Below, piece by piece: positions 20,036 to 30,208 of a stretch of DNA of 64,000 nucleotides. The notes beneath the pieces are model-generated. The model was not told the DNA's origin and ran no database searches. It worked only from the letters and a program-made list of their open reading frames with translations. A program made the translations under genes and the position numbers. Position 1 is the first letter of the stretch, and every line of letters begins with the position of its first letter. The stretch is taken from contig NZ_ABXW01000042.1 of assembly GCF_000173415.1 (NCBI RefSeq), forward strand, positions 62,001 through 126,000. The letters run 5' to 3'. The stretch is from Providencia alcalifaciens DSM 30120 (GTDB lineage Bacteria > Pseudomonadota > Gammaproteobacteria > Enterobacterales > Enterobacteriaceae).

Positions 20036-20608
20036 ATGAACACACTCGCGCATCCAAGAAAAAAAGATCCAATCAAACGACAAGAAGAGCTGCTAAACGC
20101 AGCTAGGGTAATCGCTGGTCGAGAAGGTATTGCGGCGCTTTCACTCAATGCGGTGGCCAGAGAAGCCGGTGTGAGCAAAGGGGGGCTAATGCATCATTTC
20201 CCCAGTAAACAAGAATTGATTCATGCTTTGTTTATCCAGCTATTAGACATTATGGATGTGCGTATTGCCGCCATTATGGCGAATGATTCTGATCCTTATG
20301 GGCGATTTTCTCGCGCCTATTTGCACTATGTTGGCGAGCTAAAAGACTCCGATGAAAGTTTTCAGCTCGCACTTTTATCATTGGCGATGCCGACAGAACC
20401 TGTTTTGCGGAAATGCTGGCGTGATTGGATGCTAGGGCATTTAGCCCAAGGTGATGCGTTTGATAATGGCTATTTGGGGGCTTTAGTGCGCTATGCCGCC
20501 GATGGATTGTGGCTATCCGCGTTAACGGAAGGTCCTACATTATCACGTCAAGAGCGTGATGCAATCATTCAACGGTTAACCCAAATTTCATTTGAAGAGA
20601 CGCATTAG
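20036..20608 (+). CDS. TetR-family transcriptional regulator
   Basis: 190 residues from the ATG at 20036 (MNTLAHPRKKDP); an earlier in-frame start would include the operator. The N-terminal helix-turn-helix is canonical: LLNAARVIAGREGIAALSLN, then AVAREAGVSKGGLMHHFPSK. The C-terminal ligand domain resembles TetR_C groups linked to multidrug or quinone-type responses, but the ligand is unknown. It is followed after 42 bases by the ToxR-like gene on the same strand, possibly a separate unit. Confidence 0.85.
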   Translation: MNTLAHPRKKDPIKRQEELLNAARVIAGREGIAALSLNAVAREAGVSKGGLMHHFPSKQELIHALFIQLLDIMDVRIAAIMANDSDPYGRFSRAYLHYVGELKDSDESFQLALLSLAMPTEPVLRKCWRDWMLGHLAQGDAFDNGYLGALVRYAADGLWLSALTEGPTLSRQERDAIIQRLTQISFEETH

Positions 20609-20650
20609 TTTTCCAAGGGAAAGTACGTCTAAAAATAGAATGAGGCGATA

Positions 20651-21490
20651 ATGAAATATAAGATCAATGCCTTCATTATTTATGATGCCGTTGATGGCAC
20701 TTTATCTTTAAAAAAAGATGAGGTGGATACTCAGTTATCCATCACTGCAAATGCCCTGTTATTCTATATGATCCAAAAAAAAGGCGTCGTTTCCCGTGAT
20801 GAAGTGCTTAAAGCTATTTGGGATGATAATGGACTAGTGTCTTCAAATAGTAATTTAAACCAATACATTAGCTTGCTTAGAAAAACGTTTCGACAATACG
20901 GCATTGAAAATATCATTGTCACCGTCGCGCGTGGGCGATTAGAGTTTAACTCTGAGGTTTTGTTGGAAGTACTTGATGAAGAAACGCTCAATACGACCCA
21001 CTTGTTAAATAGCTTAAGTCAAATACAAAAAGCGGAAGTGATGCTGGCTCCTTCCTCAGAAACTAAACCTACCGAATCGCCTTCAGATCCATTACCTCAT
21101 GCAATATCAAAACAAAAACGGGAAATTTGTTGGTATTTAGCCAGTGCCGCTTTTTTGTGTTGCGCCATTTTGTTGGCGACGATGAGCTATTTTTCATCTC
21201 AGCCTTCTGCGCCCATGATTTTGCCAACATTAGAACACGCCAGCTGTGATGTGTTATCGAATGAGAAAATGATCAACGGTGTTGTTGCAGATAACTATGT
21301 TCAAAACTTTGATAAAGTTAGAAAAAATTTAAACCTCGTATGTAATGATAAAGAGCGTTTTGTCTTCTTCTACGGGGACAAATTACAAAAAAATGGGTTG
21401 GGTAGGGTCTTTCTTGCCCACTGTGCGGCGAATGAATCTAATCCATTTAGTTATTGTGATAATTATTTTTATTATTCTTGGAAGCCATAA
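20651..21490 (+). CDS. ToxR/CadC-like membrane-bound winged-helix regulator
   Basis: 279 residues. Residues 1-105 form an OmpR/PhoB-type winged helix lacking a receiver domain (LSITANALLFYMIQKKGVVSRD, NLNQYISLLRKTF, IVTVARGRLEF). A linker rich in Pro/Ser is followed by one membrane segment at about 161-181. The roughly 100-residue periplasmic domain has four cysteines (near ASCDVL, LVCNDK, AHCAAN and SYCDNY) that could form disulfides. The layout is that of ToxR, CadC, MarT and YqeI: a one-component sensor that binds DNA while embedded in the inner membrane. It is coupled to the next gene by a TAATG overlap. Target genes are unknown. Confidence 0.8.
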   Translation: MKYKINAFIIYDAVDGTLSLKKDEVDTQLSITANALLFYMIQKKGVVSRDEVLKAIWDDNGLVSSNSNLNQYISLLRKTFRQYGIENIIVTVARGRLEFNSEVLLEVLDEETLNTTHLLNSLSQIQKAEVMLAPSSETKPTESPSDPLPHAISKQKREICWYLASAAFLCCAILLATMSYFSSQPSAPMILPTLEHASCDVLSNEKMINGVVADNYVQNFDKVRKNLNLVCNDKERFVFFYGDKLQKNGLGRVFLAHCAANESNPFSYCDNYFYYSWKP

Positions 21491-22008
21491 TGAAAATATC
21501 CGGAAAATTATTATGTGTCTTGAGTGCGCTGATTTTTACAGGTGTGGTGATTTATACCCAATCGGTTGTGCTATCCAATAAAAATTCCGGTGAAATGGCA
21601 TGTTCAACGAAAGGCATTATGCGCTTTGAAAATATGAAGGATGAAAACGTTAACGGGAATATTCACTTTAATTTTGGTGCAAATGGCGAAGGCTCAATTG
21701 TTGTTGAGGGCTATACGACGTCCAGTGCAGGATGGCTTTATTTACAACGATATGTGAAATTTAAATACACCAGCAAACGCATTTCGCCGACTGAGCGGCA
21801 CTATAATATTAGCCACTGGGAAGCCAGTGCCTCCTCGATTGATGAATCCCCCGATGTGATTTTCGATTATTTTATGCGAGAAATGTCTGATAGCCATGAT
21901 GGCTTATTTATTAATGCCCAAAAACTCAATGATAAAGCACTACTTTTGAGTTCGATTAATTCCCCCCTGTTTATCTGCACGCCTAAGTTAGGTAGCAAGT
22001 TTAATTGA
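21490..22008 (+). CDS. FidL/ToxS-like inner-membrane partner of the ToxR-like regulator
   Basis: 172 residues. Its ATG at 21490 overlaps the stop of the upstream regulator (TAATG), so the two are translationally coupled. One N-terminal membrane anchor (LLCVLSALIFTGVVIY) is followed by a periplasmic domain with two cysteines (MACSTKG, FICTPK). Size, topology and position match FidL, which pairs with MarT in Salmonella, and the analogous YqeJ and ToxS partners of YqeI and ToxR. Such partners stabilise or tune the regulator. Assignment is by context and topology more than by sequence motif. Confidence 0.65.
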   Translation: MKISGKLLCVLSALIFTGVVIYTQSVVLSNKNSGEMACSTKGIMRFENMKDENVNGNIHFNFGANGEGSIVVEGYTTSSAGWLYLQRYVKFKYTSKRISPTERHYNISHWEASASSIDESPDVIFDYFMREMSDSHDGLFINAQKLNDKALLLSSINSPLFICTPKLGSKFN

Positions 22009-22633
22009 TAACCTACGTAGCTAGGGTGCTTATCTACACATTTCCCCTCATCGGTTTACCACACCATTTTCTCTAACAAGCTGCGACAGTTTTTACTGCA
22101 CGAATAACAACGTTACTGCATGACATGGAGTGTTAACATCCAGCCACACGTTGTGGAATACAGTGATTCTCCCGTTCATCTTCTGTTCTTAGCCCCTATT
22201 TACCATTGACCTCTGGTCCCCGCGTGAGGCAAACCACACTTATTATTGACCAAATTACCTTCTAGCATCAGCTCAATCATATCTTGTTAACAATCTCCTC
22301 AATAAACCCACCAAGTGTATTTATCGCTTTTTTTCTTACCGGACGGAAACGTGAATTTTCTCATTTTTCAGCATAGATGTGTGAATTTTTAAGCTAACAA
22401 TTATAAATTGTGGTTTTTTATTCTAATTATCTTCATATCATGGATTTATATTTTGTTTTATTTTTTGGGGATTATAGTGATTTTGAAGCCAAAAGCTGCG
22501 TTCAATTAATCACCACGCAGACTCAATTGGCATAAATGTTTACTCACAGTTAAGAGGCATCAGCATTTTGGGGAATGGCTCTTAGGCGCTGGGAGTAAAG
22601 AAAAACGTAACGGCTTCCTTGGAGGAAACAACA
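22009..22633 (+). promoter_or_regulatory. Leader region upstream of the cut microcompartment operon
   Basis: About 620 bases with no supported gene. It must contain the main promoter of the microcompartment operon. A short palindrome followed by a T-run (acaatt/aattgt, near 22400-22420) could be a weak terminator of the upstream pair. I see no clear sigma-54, FNR or CRP site. A strong GGAGG precedes the first shell gene. Confidence 0.45.
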
Positions 22634-22912
22634 ATGGGTGATGCATTAGGACTTATTGAAACAAAAGGTTTGGTGGCTTGTATCGAAGCAGCTGATGCGA
22701 TGTGCAAAGCCGCTAACGTCGAGCTTATCGGCTATGAAAACGTGGGTTCTGGTCTCGTGACTGCCATGGTGAAAGGTGATGTTGGCGCAGTAAAAGCGGC
22801 AGTCGATTCAGGTGTTGAATCAGCACAGCGTGTTGGTGAAGTGGTGACGTCGTTAGTCATCGCCCGTCCACATAACGATATCAACAAAATTGTGATTAAG
22901 CATAAAGCATAG
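22634..22912 (+). CDS. BMC-H microcompartment shell protein 1
   Basis: 92 residues, a single BMC domain (PF00936) of the EutM/PduA type: [53 protein letters not shown]. It forms the hexagonal facet tiles of the shell; the central pore loop residues GSG are present. The start MGDALGL at 22634 follows GGAGG. First of three tandem, nearly identical shell genes opening the cut operon. Confidence 0.95.
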   Translation: MGDALGLIETKGLVACIEAADAMCKAANVELIGYENVGSGLVTAMVKGDVGAVKAAVDSGVESAQRVGEVVTSLVIARPHNDINKIVIKHKA

Positions 22913-22929
22913 CGTTTTCGGGGGAAATC

Positions 22930-23214
22930 ATGGGTGATGCATTAGGTCTTATTGAAACACAAGGATTAGTTGCTTGTATTGAAGCCGCTGATGCGATGTG
23001 CAAAGCCGCAAATGTGGTGTTGATTGGCTATGAAAATGTGGGCTCTGGGTTAGTCACCGCCATGGTGAAAGGGGATGTTGGTGCGGTGAAAGCAGCCGTT
23101 GATTCTGGCGTTGAATCTGCATCTCGTATTGGCACGGTAGTGACCTCTTTGGTTATTGCCCGTCCACATAGCGACATCCAGAAAATTGTCTCTCAGTATA
23201 AAGTCGCAGAATAA
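22930..23214 (+). CDS. BMC-H microcompartment shell protein 2
   Basis: 94 residues, near-identical to the preceding BMC-H protein, with substitutions mainly at the C-terminus ([31 protein letters not shown]). It follows after 17 bases. Pore region YENVGSGLV is unchanged. A recent tandem duplicate that can co-assemble with its neighbours in the shell facets. Confidence 0.95.
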   Translation: MGDALGLIETQGLVACIEAADAMCKAANVVLIGYENVGSGLVTAMVKGDVGAVKAAVDSGVESASRIGTVVTSLVIARPHSDIQKIVSQYKVAE

Positions 23215-23229
23215 ATAGGAAATTTACTT

Positions 23230-23508
23230 ATGAAAGAAGCTCTTGGCTTAATTGAAACCAAAGGTTTAGTGGCATGTATTGAAGCTGCTGATGCCATGTG
23301 TAAAGCCGCCAATGTTGAATTAATCGGCTATGAAAATGTGGGTTCAGGGCTTGTGACTGCCATGGTCAAAGGCGATGTGGGCGCAGTTAACGCAGCGGTT
23401 GAGTCTGGTGTAGAAGCGGCGAAACGTGTCGGTACAGTGGTTACGTCTCGAGTGATCGCAAGACCACATAATGATATCGGCAAAATCGCGCAGCAACACA
23501 AAGCTTAA
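23230..23508 (+). CDS. BMC-H microcompartment shell protein 3
   Basis: 92 residues, third copy of the tandem. It differs mainly at the N-terminus ([12 protein letters not shown]) and the tail ([23 protein letters not shown]); the Arg in SRVIARPH may alter the hexamer edge. It starts 15 bases after copy 2. Followed by the aldehyde dehydrogenase gene. Confidence 0.95.
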   Translation: MKEALGLIETKGLVACIEAADAMCKAANVELIGYENVGSGLVTAMVKGDVGAVNAAVESGVEAAKRVGTVVTSRVIARPHNDIGKIAQQHKA

Positions 23509-23577
23509 TCATTAGAAGCATTAGAAAAAACAACAAATTAGTAAGTTTAATCTTTTGACTCCGGTACGGGGGAAGAC

Positions 23578-25209
23578 ATGGTTGCATTAGATAAAGATCT
23601 GCAATCCAGACAACTGGCAAGAGAGCTAGTTAGAAACGCGAAACAAGCGCAAAAAACCTTTGCAACTTTTTCGCAGGAGAAAATTGACAGTATTGTTAAA
23701 CACATTGCAACAGAATCTGCGCGCCATGCAGAAGAGTTAGCAAAAATGGCGAACGAAGAAACAGGCTTTGGGAAGTGGCAAGATAAAGTCCTGAAAAACA
23801 CGTTTGCATCAGTTCGTGTGTATGAACATATTAAAGATCTGAAAACAGTTGGCATCATTAATGATGACAAAATCAATAAAGTGATGGATGTGGGGGTTCC
23901 GTTAGGGGTGATCACGGCACTGGTTCCTTCGACCAACCCAACGTCAACCATTATCTATAAAACATTGATTGCCTTGAAAGCGGGTAATGCCATCGTCTTC
24001 TCCCCTCATCCTAACGCGAAAGCGTGTAGCTTCAGAACTCTGGACATTGTTAAAAAAGCCGCTCTGGAAGCTGGCGCGCCAGCGGGCATCGTAGATGGTG
24101 TCACCATGCTGACATTGGAAGCGACAAAAGAATTAATGCACAGCAAAGACGTTTCGTTAATTCTGGCAACGGGTGGTGAAGGCATGGTACGTGCTGCTTA
24201 TGCATCGGGCACACCCACAATCAGTGGCGGTCCGGGTAACGGTCCTGCTTTCATTGAACGCAGTGCTGATATCAAAAAAGCCGTCAGTGACATTATTACC
24301 AGTAAAACCTTTGATAACGGTGTGATTTGCGCATCTGAGCAATCCATCATTGTTGAACGTTGCATTTACAACGATGTTCACCGCGAGTTATTAGCTCAAG
24401 GTGCTTACTTCATGAATGAAGATGAAGCAAAACGGATGGCTTCAATGCTGCTCAGAGCGAATGGCACCATTAACCCTGATGTCGTGGGGAAAGATGCGAT
24501 TACGCTGAGTCAACGTGCAGGTTTTAGTGTTCCAGCTAATACGAGAGTATTAATTGCATTACAAGATACTGTCTCACCGAAAAATCCGTATTCACGCGAA
24601 AAACTGTGCCCAATCTTAGGGATGTACGTTGAAGAAGATTGGCGCTCTGCATGCCACCGCGTTGTCGATTTGCTGACAAATGAAGGCTTGGGGCACACGC
24701 TGGTGATCCACACGCAAAATGAAGATGTTATTCGTCAGTTTTCCCTCGAAAAACCCGTAAACCGTATTTTGATTAATACCCCAGCGGCATTAGGTGGCAT
24801 TGGGGCAACCACCAATATTACGCCAGCGCTGACATTAGGATGTGGGGCGATTGGAGGGGGTTCAAGTTCTGACAACGTCGGTCCAATGAATTTACTCAAC
24901 ATTCGTAAAGTCGGTTATGGCGTCCGTTCTATTGATGATTTGAGACAACCAGCACCGGTGAACACGCCTGCGTATTCAACATCGCCAGTAACTCATGGAT
25001 GTCAGTCGTCGGTCAGTATTCTGGACGATGATCGTTTCCGTCAGTCGCAACCAGCAAAAGTTCAAGGTCATTCAAGCGCTACGGATAACCGGTTTTCTAA
25101 CACGGTGAGTCATGCAGATGTCGCTGAAGCGGTTGCGACTCATGGCGATATCACGGAAGAGAATGTTGAGCAGATTATTAAGGCCGTTCTCGGACGCCTA
25201 AATAAGTAA
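23578..25209 (+). CDS. cutF: CoA-acylating acetaldehyde dehydrogenase of the microcompartment
   Basis: 543 residues, EutE/PduP-like aldehyde dehydrogenase fold. The catalytic cysteine is Cys251 in DNGVICASEQSIIVE, with the nucleotide-binding segment SLILATGGEGMVRAAY and glycine-rich GGPGNGPAFIE. It oxidises acetaldehyde with NAD+ and CoA to acetyl-CoA. The C-terminus carries a linker then an amphipathic helix (EENVEQIIKAVLGRLNK) typical of encapsulation peptides that bring cargo into the shell. It lies between BMC-H and vertex genes. The cutF name follows choline-cluster usage. Confidence 0.9.
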   Translation: MVALDKDLQSRQLARELVRNAKQAQKTFATFSQEKIDSIVKHIATESARHAEELAKMANEETGFGKWQDKVLKNTFASVRVYEHIKDLKTVGIINDDKINKVMDVGVPLGVITALVPSTNPTSTIIYKTLIALKAGNAIVFSPHPNAKACSFRTLDIVKKAALEAGAPAGIVDGVTMLTLEATKELMHSKDVSLILATGGEGMVRAAYASGTPTISGGPGNGPAFIERSADIKKAVSDIITSKTFDNGVICASEQSIIVERCIYNDVHRELLAQGAYFMNEDEAKRMASMLLRANGTINPDVVGKDAITLSQRAGFSVPANTRVLIALQDTVSPKNPYSREKLCPILGMYVEEDWRSACHRVVDLLTNEGLGHTLVIHTQNEDVIRQFSLEKPVNRILINTPAALGGIGATTNITPALTLGCGAIGGGSSSDNVGPMNLLNIRKVGYGVRSIDDLRQPAPVNTPAYSTSPVTHGCQSSVSILDDDRFRQSQPAKVQGHSSATDNRFSNTVSHADVAEAVATHGDITEENVEQIIKAVLGRLNK

Positions 25210-25234
25210 TTCATTGAGATAAGGCGGGTAAATC

Positions 25235-25498
25235 ATGATTTTGGCAAAGGTAATTGGACATGTTGTCGCAACGCAGAAATGCCAAGAGCTAAGTGGTAGT
25301 AACTTACTGATGATCACGGCACTTGGCGATGATCTGAATCCGTTGAAGGATAAAACGTTTGTTGCGGTGGACAGTGTTGGCGCAGGGATTAATGACCTTG
25401 TTTTGGCGGAAGAGTATTTCGCTTTGAACAAAGACAAATACAAAGCCATGTCCGTGGTTGCCATTGTTGAAAAAGTGTATCGAGACGGCAGGGAGTAA
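25235..25498 (+). CDS. BMC-P pentameric vertex protein (EutN/CcmL family)
   Basis: 87 residues, a single EutN_CcmL domain: MILAKVIGHVVATQKCQELSG, LLMITALG and FVAVDSVGAGINDLVL. Pentamers of this protein cap the twelve vertices of the shell. It starts 25 bases after the aldehyde dehydrogenase and ends eight bases before the alcohol dehydrogenase start. Confidence 0.95.
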   Translation: MILAKVIGHVVATQKCQELSGSNLLMITALGDDLNPLKDKTFVAVDSVGAGINDLVLAEEYFALNKDKYKAMSVVAIVEKVYRDGRE

Positions 25499-25505
25499 AT
25501 AACGC

Positions 25506-26636
25506 ATGAACCAGTTTTTCATTAAGCCAAGAGTGCAATTCGGTGCAAATGCTTTGGATTATTTATCTCAAGTTAATGCCCAGCACGCGTTTATCGTGAC
25601 CGATAAAGCGATGGTGAAATTCGGGTTAGCCGATGAAGTGATTCGTCGATTAACCCAGCAAGGTATCTCATTTTCTTTGTACGATGATGTGGTGCCAGAT
25701 CCAGAAATTTCATCCATCGTGAAGGGTATGAAAATCATGGATAGCCAATACCCAGATTTAGTGATTGCACTGGGTGGTGGCTCGGTTATTGATGCTGCGA
25801 AAGCGGTTATTTACTCCTTATGGCATACCCGCCAAGACAGTCATAGAACCAAACCTCATTTTGTGGCAATCCCCACAACCAGTGGAACGGGTTCTGAAGT
25901 CACGGCTTTTTCGGTGATTAAGTCTCACTCAGAAAAACTGGTATTGGTTGATGAGTTTATGTTGCCAGATGTGGCAATTTTAGACCCTGTATTAGTGAAA
26001 TCTGTTCCTGCCACTATCACCGCAGATACGGGAATGGATGTGTTATGTCATGCCATAGAAGCGTATGTGTCACGCAGTGCTTCTGATTTTTCAGATGCAC
26101 TTGCAGAAAAAGCCGTTCAGTTAGTTTTTGCCCATCTCATTGATTGCTATCGCGACGGCAGCAACTTAGTGGCTCGTGAAAAAATGCATAACGCATCGTG
26201 TATTGCGGGAATGGCATTTACCAATGCATCTCTTGGGATCACCCACAGCTTAGCGCATGCACTAGGTGGTGTGTTTCATATTCCTCATGGTCGTGCCAAC
26301 GCAATATTGATGGCGCAAGTGGTGGCATTTAACGCAGGACTGGAAGGCTGTTGTGAAACGACTGCGGCTAAGCGTTATGCCGAATTAGCGCAAAAACTTA
26401 ATTTACCAGCATCGAACGTACGTGAAGGCGTTGAGAGCTTAATCATGGCAATCAACGTACTGAAAGATGAAATGAATATGCCGAAAGGCATCCACGCGAC
26501 AGGCGTCAATGAAACTGATTTTAATGCCCGTTTAGGGGAAATGGTTGGACAAGCATTGCGCGATAGTTGCACTCCGACTAATCCACGGGACGTAAATGAA
26601 AAGCAGATAGAAGCACTGTACAGACAGTCTTTTTAA
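25506..26636 (+). CDS. cutO: Iron-containing alcohol dehydrogenase of the microcompartment
   Basis: 376 residues, group III Fe-dependent alcohol dehydrogenase (EutG/PduQ-like). NAD-binding motif [14 protein letters not shown] near residue 83, the family signature [14 protein letters not shown] and [18 protein letters not shown] with the metal histidines. It reduces acetaldehyde to ethanol and regenerates NAD+ for the aldehyde dehydrogenase within the lumen, so the cofactor pool is recycled internally. Confidence 0.92.
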   Translation: MNQFFIKPRVQFGANALDYLSQVNAQHAFIVTDKAMVKFGLADEVIRRLTQQGISFSLYDDVVPDPEISSIVKGMKIMDSQYPDLVIALGGGSVIDAAKAVIYSLWHTRQDSHRTKPHFVAIPTTSGTGSEVTAFSVIKSHSEKLVLVDEFMLPDVAILDPVLVKSVPATITADTGMDVLCHAIEAYVSRSASDFSDALAEKAVQLVFAHLIDCYRDGSNLVAREKMHNASCIAGMAFTNASLGITHSLAHALGGVFHIPHGRANAILMAQVVAFNAGLEGCCETTAAKRYAELAQKLNLPASNVREGVESLIMAINVLKDEMNMPKGIHATGVNETDFNARLGEMVGQALRDSCTPTNPRDVNEKQIEALYRQSF

Positions 26637-26695
26637 TAGTTAACGCTTTTTATGTGATGAATAACGAACGAGAAAGAACATCAGGAGAGGCTAAC

Positions 26696-29600
26696 ATGGC
26701 CAAATATGCTTTGACCCCACGAGTAAAAACACTGGCTGAACGTTTAAGTGCTCGTAATTGCTCAATCATTACCGAACGTGCCAACATTCTTGAAACCGTG
26801 AGAAACCAACTGACGGGTGCACCACAAGCGATTAAACCCGCTCAACAGTTTTATGAATTTATTCGTCATTTCCCTGCGTTTATCGCACAAGATGAATTGA
26901 TCATTGGTAGCCAGTCTTCAACGCCGCGTGGTGCTATTTTTCATACGGAAGACGAAGTGCACAGCCAGAGTATTTATGAGTTTTTAGCCGGTGATAGTGC
27001 CATTGCCGCTCCCGATTATTTAGTTGTGTTAAATGTGGGATTCGCCGAAATTAAAAACCAGCTGGAAAATCGCGTCAGAAATATTGGTAGTGCGGTCAGT
27101 CGTAACAGTATTGATGAGGCAAATAATTGCCGTGCGGCGATTTATGCCTGTGATGCTGCTATCCATTTTGCCCAATCTTTAGCGTTAAGAGCTGAAAATC
27201 TCGCGTCAACAGAGGCGAATTCATATCGTCGTGCTGAGCTGCAAGAGAGTGCAGAAGTATTACGCCAAGTACCCGCAAAACCCGCGCAAACCTTTAAAGA
27301 AGCTTGCCAAGCATTCTACTTATTACAACTGATTTTGCATTTAGAAAATGGCAGCTATGCCGTCAATCCAATGGGTTTCGACAAAGCGGTTTATCCATTC
27401 TACCAACGCGACATTGAGCAAGGCCGCTTAACGCCACAACAGGCTTATGAGATTGTTGAAAGTCTATGGTTGAAACTGGCTGAATTGTCGGAAGTCCGTG
27501 CAACTCGCGCGATGGATGGTTATCCGATGTTTGATGCGCTTAAAGGCGGTATCTATCTTAATGATCCGCAAGTTTGCATCAACGAACTTTCCGCGATGAT
27601 GCTTTCGGCTCATGAAAATATCAGCGCAATTAATGCTGGATTAAAAGTCCGTTTATATTGCGGTCAAGCAAGTACGCAGCCTCAATATTCTGCGGCTTCA
27701 GCGAGTTATGTCGCACCAACGGCTCAACAAGATAATGAATTCAAAGTGATGGAAGGGTTAACGCCGCGCTTACAGCGTTTGCGTAACCGTTATCTAGAAG
27801 CGCGTCCAAGCGTGTCTATCTATCGCGCATTAGCCTTTACGGAAGTGGTAAAGAATAATCCAGGTTTACCGCCGATTTTGTTGCGTGCAAAAGCGTTCCG
27901 TCGTGCGTGTGAAACCGCACCTATCTTGATTCAACCTGAAGAGCTGATTGTCGGTCACCCATGCGGTAAAGCACGCGCTGGGGCATTTTCTCCTGATATC
28001 GCATGGCGCTGGGTGGTAGACGAACTCGATACAATGAGCACTCGCCCACAAGATCCATTTGTGATCTCTGAAGAAGATAAAAAAGTGATTCGTGAAGAAA
28101 TCGCGCCATTTTGGGAAGGTCGTTCTCTGGATGAAATTTGTGAAGCGCAATACCGTGAAGCGGGGGTTTGGGAATTCAGCGGCGAAACCTTTGTGAGTGA
28201 CTTGTCCTATCACCAAATCAATGGCGGCGGCGATACTTGCCCAGGTTATGACGTATTACTTTTCACTAAAGGCATGAATGGCATTAAAGCGGATGCTCAG
28301 GCAAGACTGGCTGAGTTAAGCATGCAAAATCCAGAGGACATCGACCGCATTTATTTCTATAAAGCCTCGATTGAAACCTGTGAGGGGGTGGTGGCTTATG
28401 CGCATCGTATCGCTGAACATGCTCGTGAACTGGCTTCTCAAGAGACAGATCAGAAACGTCGTGAAGAGTTACTGACAATTGCTCAAGTGAACGAAAATGT
28501 CCCAGCGAACCCACCAAAAACATTGCAAGAAGCGCTGCAAAGTATTTGGACTGTGGAATCCTTGTTTGAAATTGAAGAAAACCAAACTGGATTGTCATTA
28601 GGTCGTTTAGACCAATACTGTTTCCCAATGTATGAAAGCGATATTCAATCGGGTCGTTTAACTCAAGACCAAGCACTGGAAATGATGCAGGCGTTTATCA
28701 TCAAATGTGCGGAATTAATGTGGATGTCCAGTGAGCTGGGTGCTAAATATTTCGCTGGATATCAGCCGTTTATCAATTTAACTGTGGGTGGTCAAAAACG
28801 CTCGGGTGGTGATGCATGTAACGATTTAACGTACTTAATTATGGATGCAGTCCGTTTCGTTAAAGTTTATCAGCCATCATTAGCATGCCGTATTCACAAC
28901 CAATCTCCGCAAAAATATATGGAAAAAATCGTAGATGTGGTGAAAGCCGGTATGGGCTTCCCTGCCTGCCACTTTGACGATTCCCATATCAAAATGATGC
29001 TACGTAAAGGCTTTGATTTCGAAGATGCGCGCGACTATTGCTTAATGGGTTGCGTGGAACCACAAAAATCAGGTCGAATTTATCAGTGGACATCAACGGG
29101 TTACACACAATGGCCTATTGCGATTGAATTTGTTCTGAATCGTGGTCGGATGGTGCTGTTTGATAGCCACCAAGGCTTAGATACCGGAGATCTGCGTAAC
29201 CTGAAAACCTTTGAAGATTTCGATAACGCGGTGAAAGCGCAAATTGCCCATATTGTTCGCCTATCTGCGATTGGTACGGTCATCAGTCAGCGTGTTCACC
29301 GTGATGTCGCGCCAAAGCCATTGATGTCTTTGCTGGTGGAAGGCTGTATGGAGAAAGGGAAAGATGTTGCGGCGGGTGGTGCAATGATTAACCACGGTCC
29401 AGGGCTGATTTTCTCTGGTCTAGCAACTTACGTTGACTCAATGGCGGCTATTCGCAAAGTGGTTTATGAAGAGGGTCGCTATACCTTAGAGCAAGTGCGC
29501 GATGGCCTGCTTGCCAACTTTGAAGGTTATGAAGAGTTACGTCGTGATTGCCTGAATGCACCTAAGTTCGGTAATGATGACAACTATGTTGACCAATATG

Positions 29601-30127
29601 CTTTAGACATTACTGAATGGACTGAACGTGAGTGTCGTAAATACGACATGCTGTATTCCACATTGAGTCACGGAACATTGTCCATTTCTAACAATACACC
29701 GATTGGTGAGTTAACCGCAGCGACGGCAAATGGTCGTTTAGCATGGATGCCTCTGTCAGATGGTATTAGCCCAACCCAAGGTGCTGATAAACAAGGACCA
29801 ACGGCGATTATTAAGTCCATCAGTAAAATGAACGTGGAAACGATGAATATCGGGATGGTGCATAACTTTAAGTTCTTAAAAGGCTTATTGGATACGCCAG
29901 AAGGCCGCAATGGATTAATCACCTTGTTAAGAACGGCATCCATTTTGGGTAACGGTCAAATGCAGTTCAGCTACGTTGATAACGAAATGCTGAAAAAAGC
30001 ACAGCAAGAACCTGAGAAATATCGTGACTTAATCGTTCGTGTTGCTGGTTACAGTGCTTACTTCGTTGAATTGTGTAAAGAGGTTCAGGACGAAATCATT
30101 AGCCGTACCGTGATTGAGAAGTTCTAA
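26696..30127 (+). CDS. cutC: Choline trimethylamine-lyase, long (N-terminally extended) glycyl radical enzyme
   Basis: 1143 residues from the ATG at 26696, which has AGGAGAGG six bases upstream. It cleaves choline to trimethylamine and acetaldehyde by radical chemistry. In the window numbering the thiyl Cys786 and Glu788 (MGCVEPQ), Thr799 and Tyr803, Phe692, Tyr505 and Asp513 (YHQINGGGD), and the radical Gly1118 (RVAGYSAYF) are all present. Every one sits 297 residues after its counterpart in the 846-residue Desulfovibrio CutC (Cys489, Glu491, Thr502, Tyr506, Phe395, Tyr208, Asp216, Gly821, numbers from memory). These choline-contact residues separate it from glycerol or propanediol dehydratases. 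The extra 297 residues resemble the PFL N-terminal half ([11 protein letters not shown] ... [11 protein letters not shown]) but lack Cys and Gly radical sites. This is the long-CutC form seen in enterobacterial cut clusters. Confidence 0.95.
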   Translation: MAKYALTPRVKTLAERLSARNCSIITERANILETVRNQLTGAPQAIKPAQQFYEFIRHFPAFIAQDELIIGSQSSTPRGAIFHTEDEVHSQSIYEFLAGDSAIAAPDYLVVLNVGFAEIKNQLENRVRNIGSAVSRNSIDEANNCRAAIYACDAAIHFAQSLALRAENLASTEANSYRRAELQESAEVLRQVPAKPAQTFKEACQAFYLLQLILHLENGSYAVNPMGFDKAVYPFYQRDIEQGRLTPQQAYEIVESLWLKLAELSEVRATRAMDGYPMFDALKGGIYLNDPQVCINELSAMMLSAHENISAINAGLKVRLYCGQASTQPQYSAASASYVAPTAQQDNEFKVMEGLTPRLQRLRNRYLEARPSVSIYRALAFTEVVKNNPGLPPILLRAKAFRRACETAPILIQPEELIVGHPCGKARAGAFSPDIAWRWVVDELDTMSTRPQDPFVISEEDKKVIREEIAPFWEGRSLDEICEAQYREAGVWEFSGETFVSDLSYHQINGGGDTCPGYDVLLFTKGMNGIKADAQARLAELSMQNPEDIDRIYFYKASIETCEGVVAYAHRIAEHARELASQETDQKRREELLTIAQVNENVPANPPKTLQEALQSIWTVESLFEIEENQTGLSLGRLDQYCFPMYESDIQSGRLTQDQALEMMQAFIIKCAELMWMSSELGAKYFAGYQPFINLTVGGQKRSGGDACNDLTYLIMDAVRFVKVYQPSLACRIHNQSPQKYMEKIVDVVKAGMGFPACHFDDSHIKMMLRKGFDFEDARDYCLMGCVEPQKSGRIYQWTSTGYTQWPIAIEFVLNRGRMVLFDSHQGLDTGDLRNLKTFEDFDNAVKAQIAHIVRLSAIGTVISQRVHRDVAPKPLMSLLVEGCMEKGKDVAAGGAMINHGPGLIFSGLATYVDSMAAIRKVVYEEGRYTLEQVRDGLLANFEGYEELRRDCLNAPKFGNDDNYVDQYALDITEWTERECRKYDMLYSTLSHGTLSISNNTPIGELTAATANGRLAWMPLSDGISPTQGADKQGPTAIIKSISKMNVETMNIGMVHNFKFLKGLLDTPEGRNGLITLLRTASILGNGQMQFSYVDNEMLKKAQQEPEKYRDLIVRVAGYSAYFVELCKEVQDEIISRTVIEKF

Positions 30128-30136
30128 ACCCAATCT

Positions 30137-30165
30137 GGGTGGGGATAGATAGCTATTCCCTACCC
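30137..30165 (+). promoter_or_regulatory. Hairpin between cutC and cutD
   Basis: The segment beginning gggtggggatag pairs with ctattccctaccc, with one G-U pair and one bulge, ten bases after the cutC stop. No U-run follows, so it looks like an mRNA 3'-end stabiliser or partial attenuator that would lower cutD relative to cutC. Confidence 0.55.
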
Positions 30166-30208
30166 ATCATAATAAAAACAATAAGTTTGAAACTGTTTTG
30201 GAGATGCA

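Noticed and set aside
22400..22420. Palindrome followed by T-run, possible terminator of the ToxR-like pair
   Set aside because: Only six A/T pairs; too weak to call on its own.
22009..22633. Possible sigma-54, FNR or CRP sites before the cut operon
   Set aside because: Several half-matches (for example tgtgaatttt repeats) but none has both half-sites at correct spacing.
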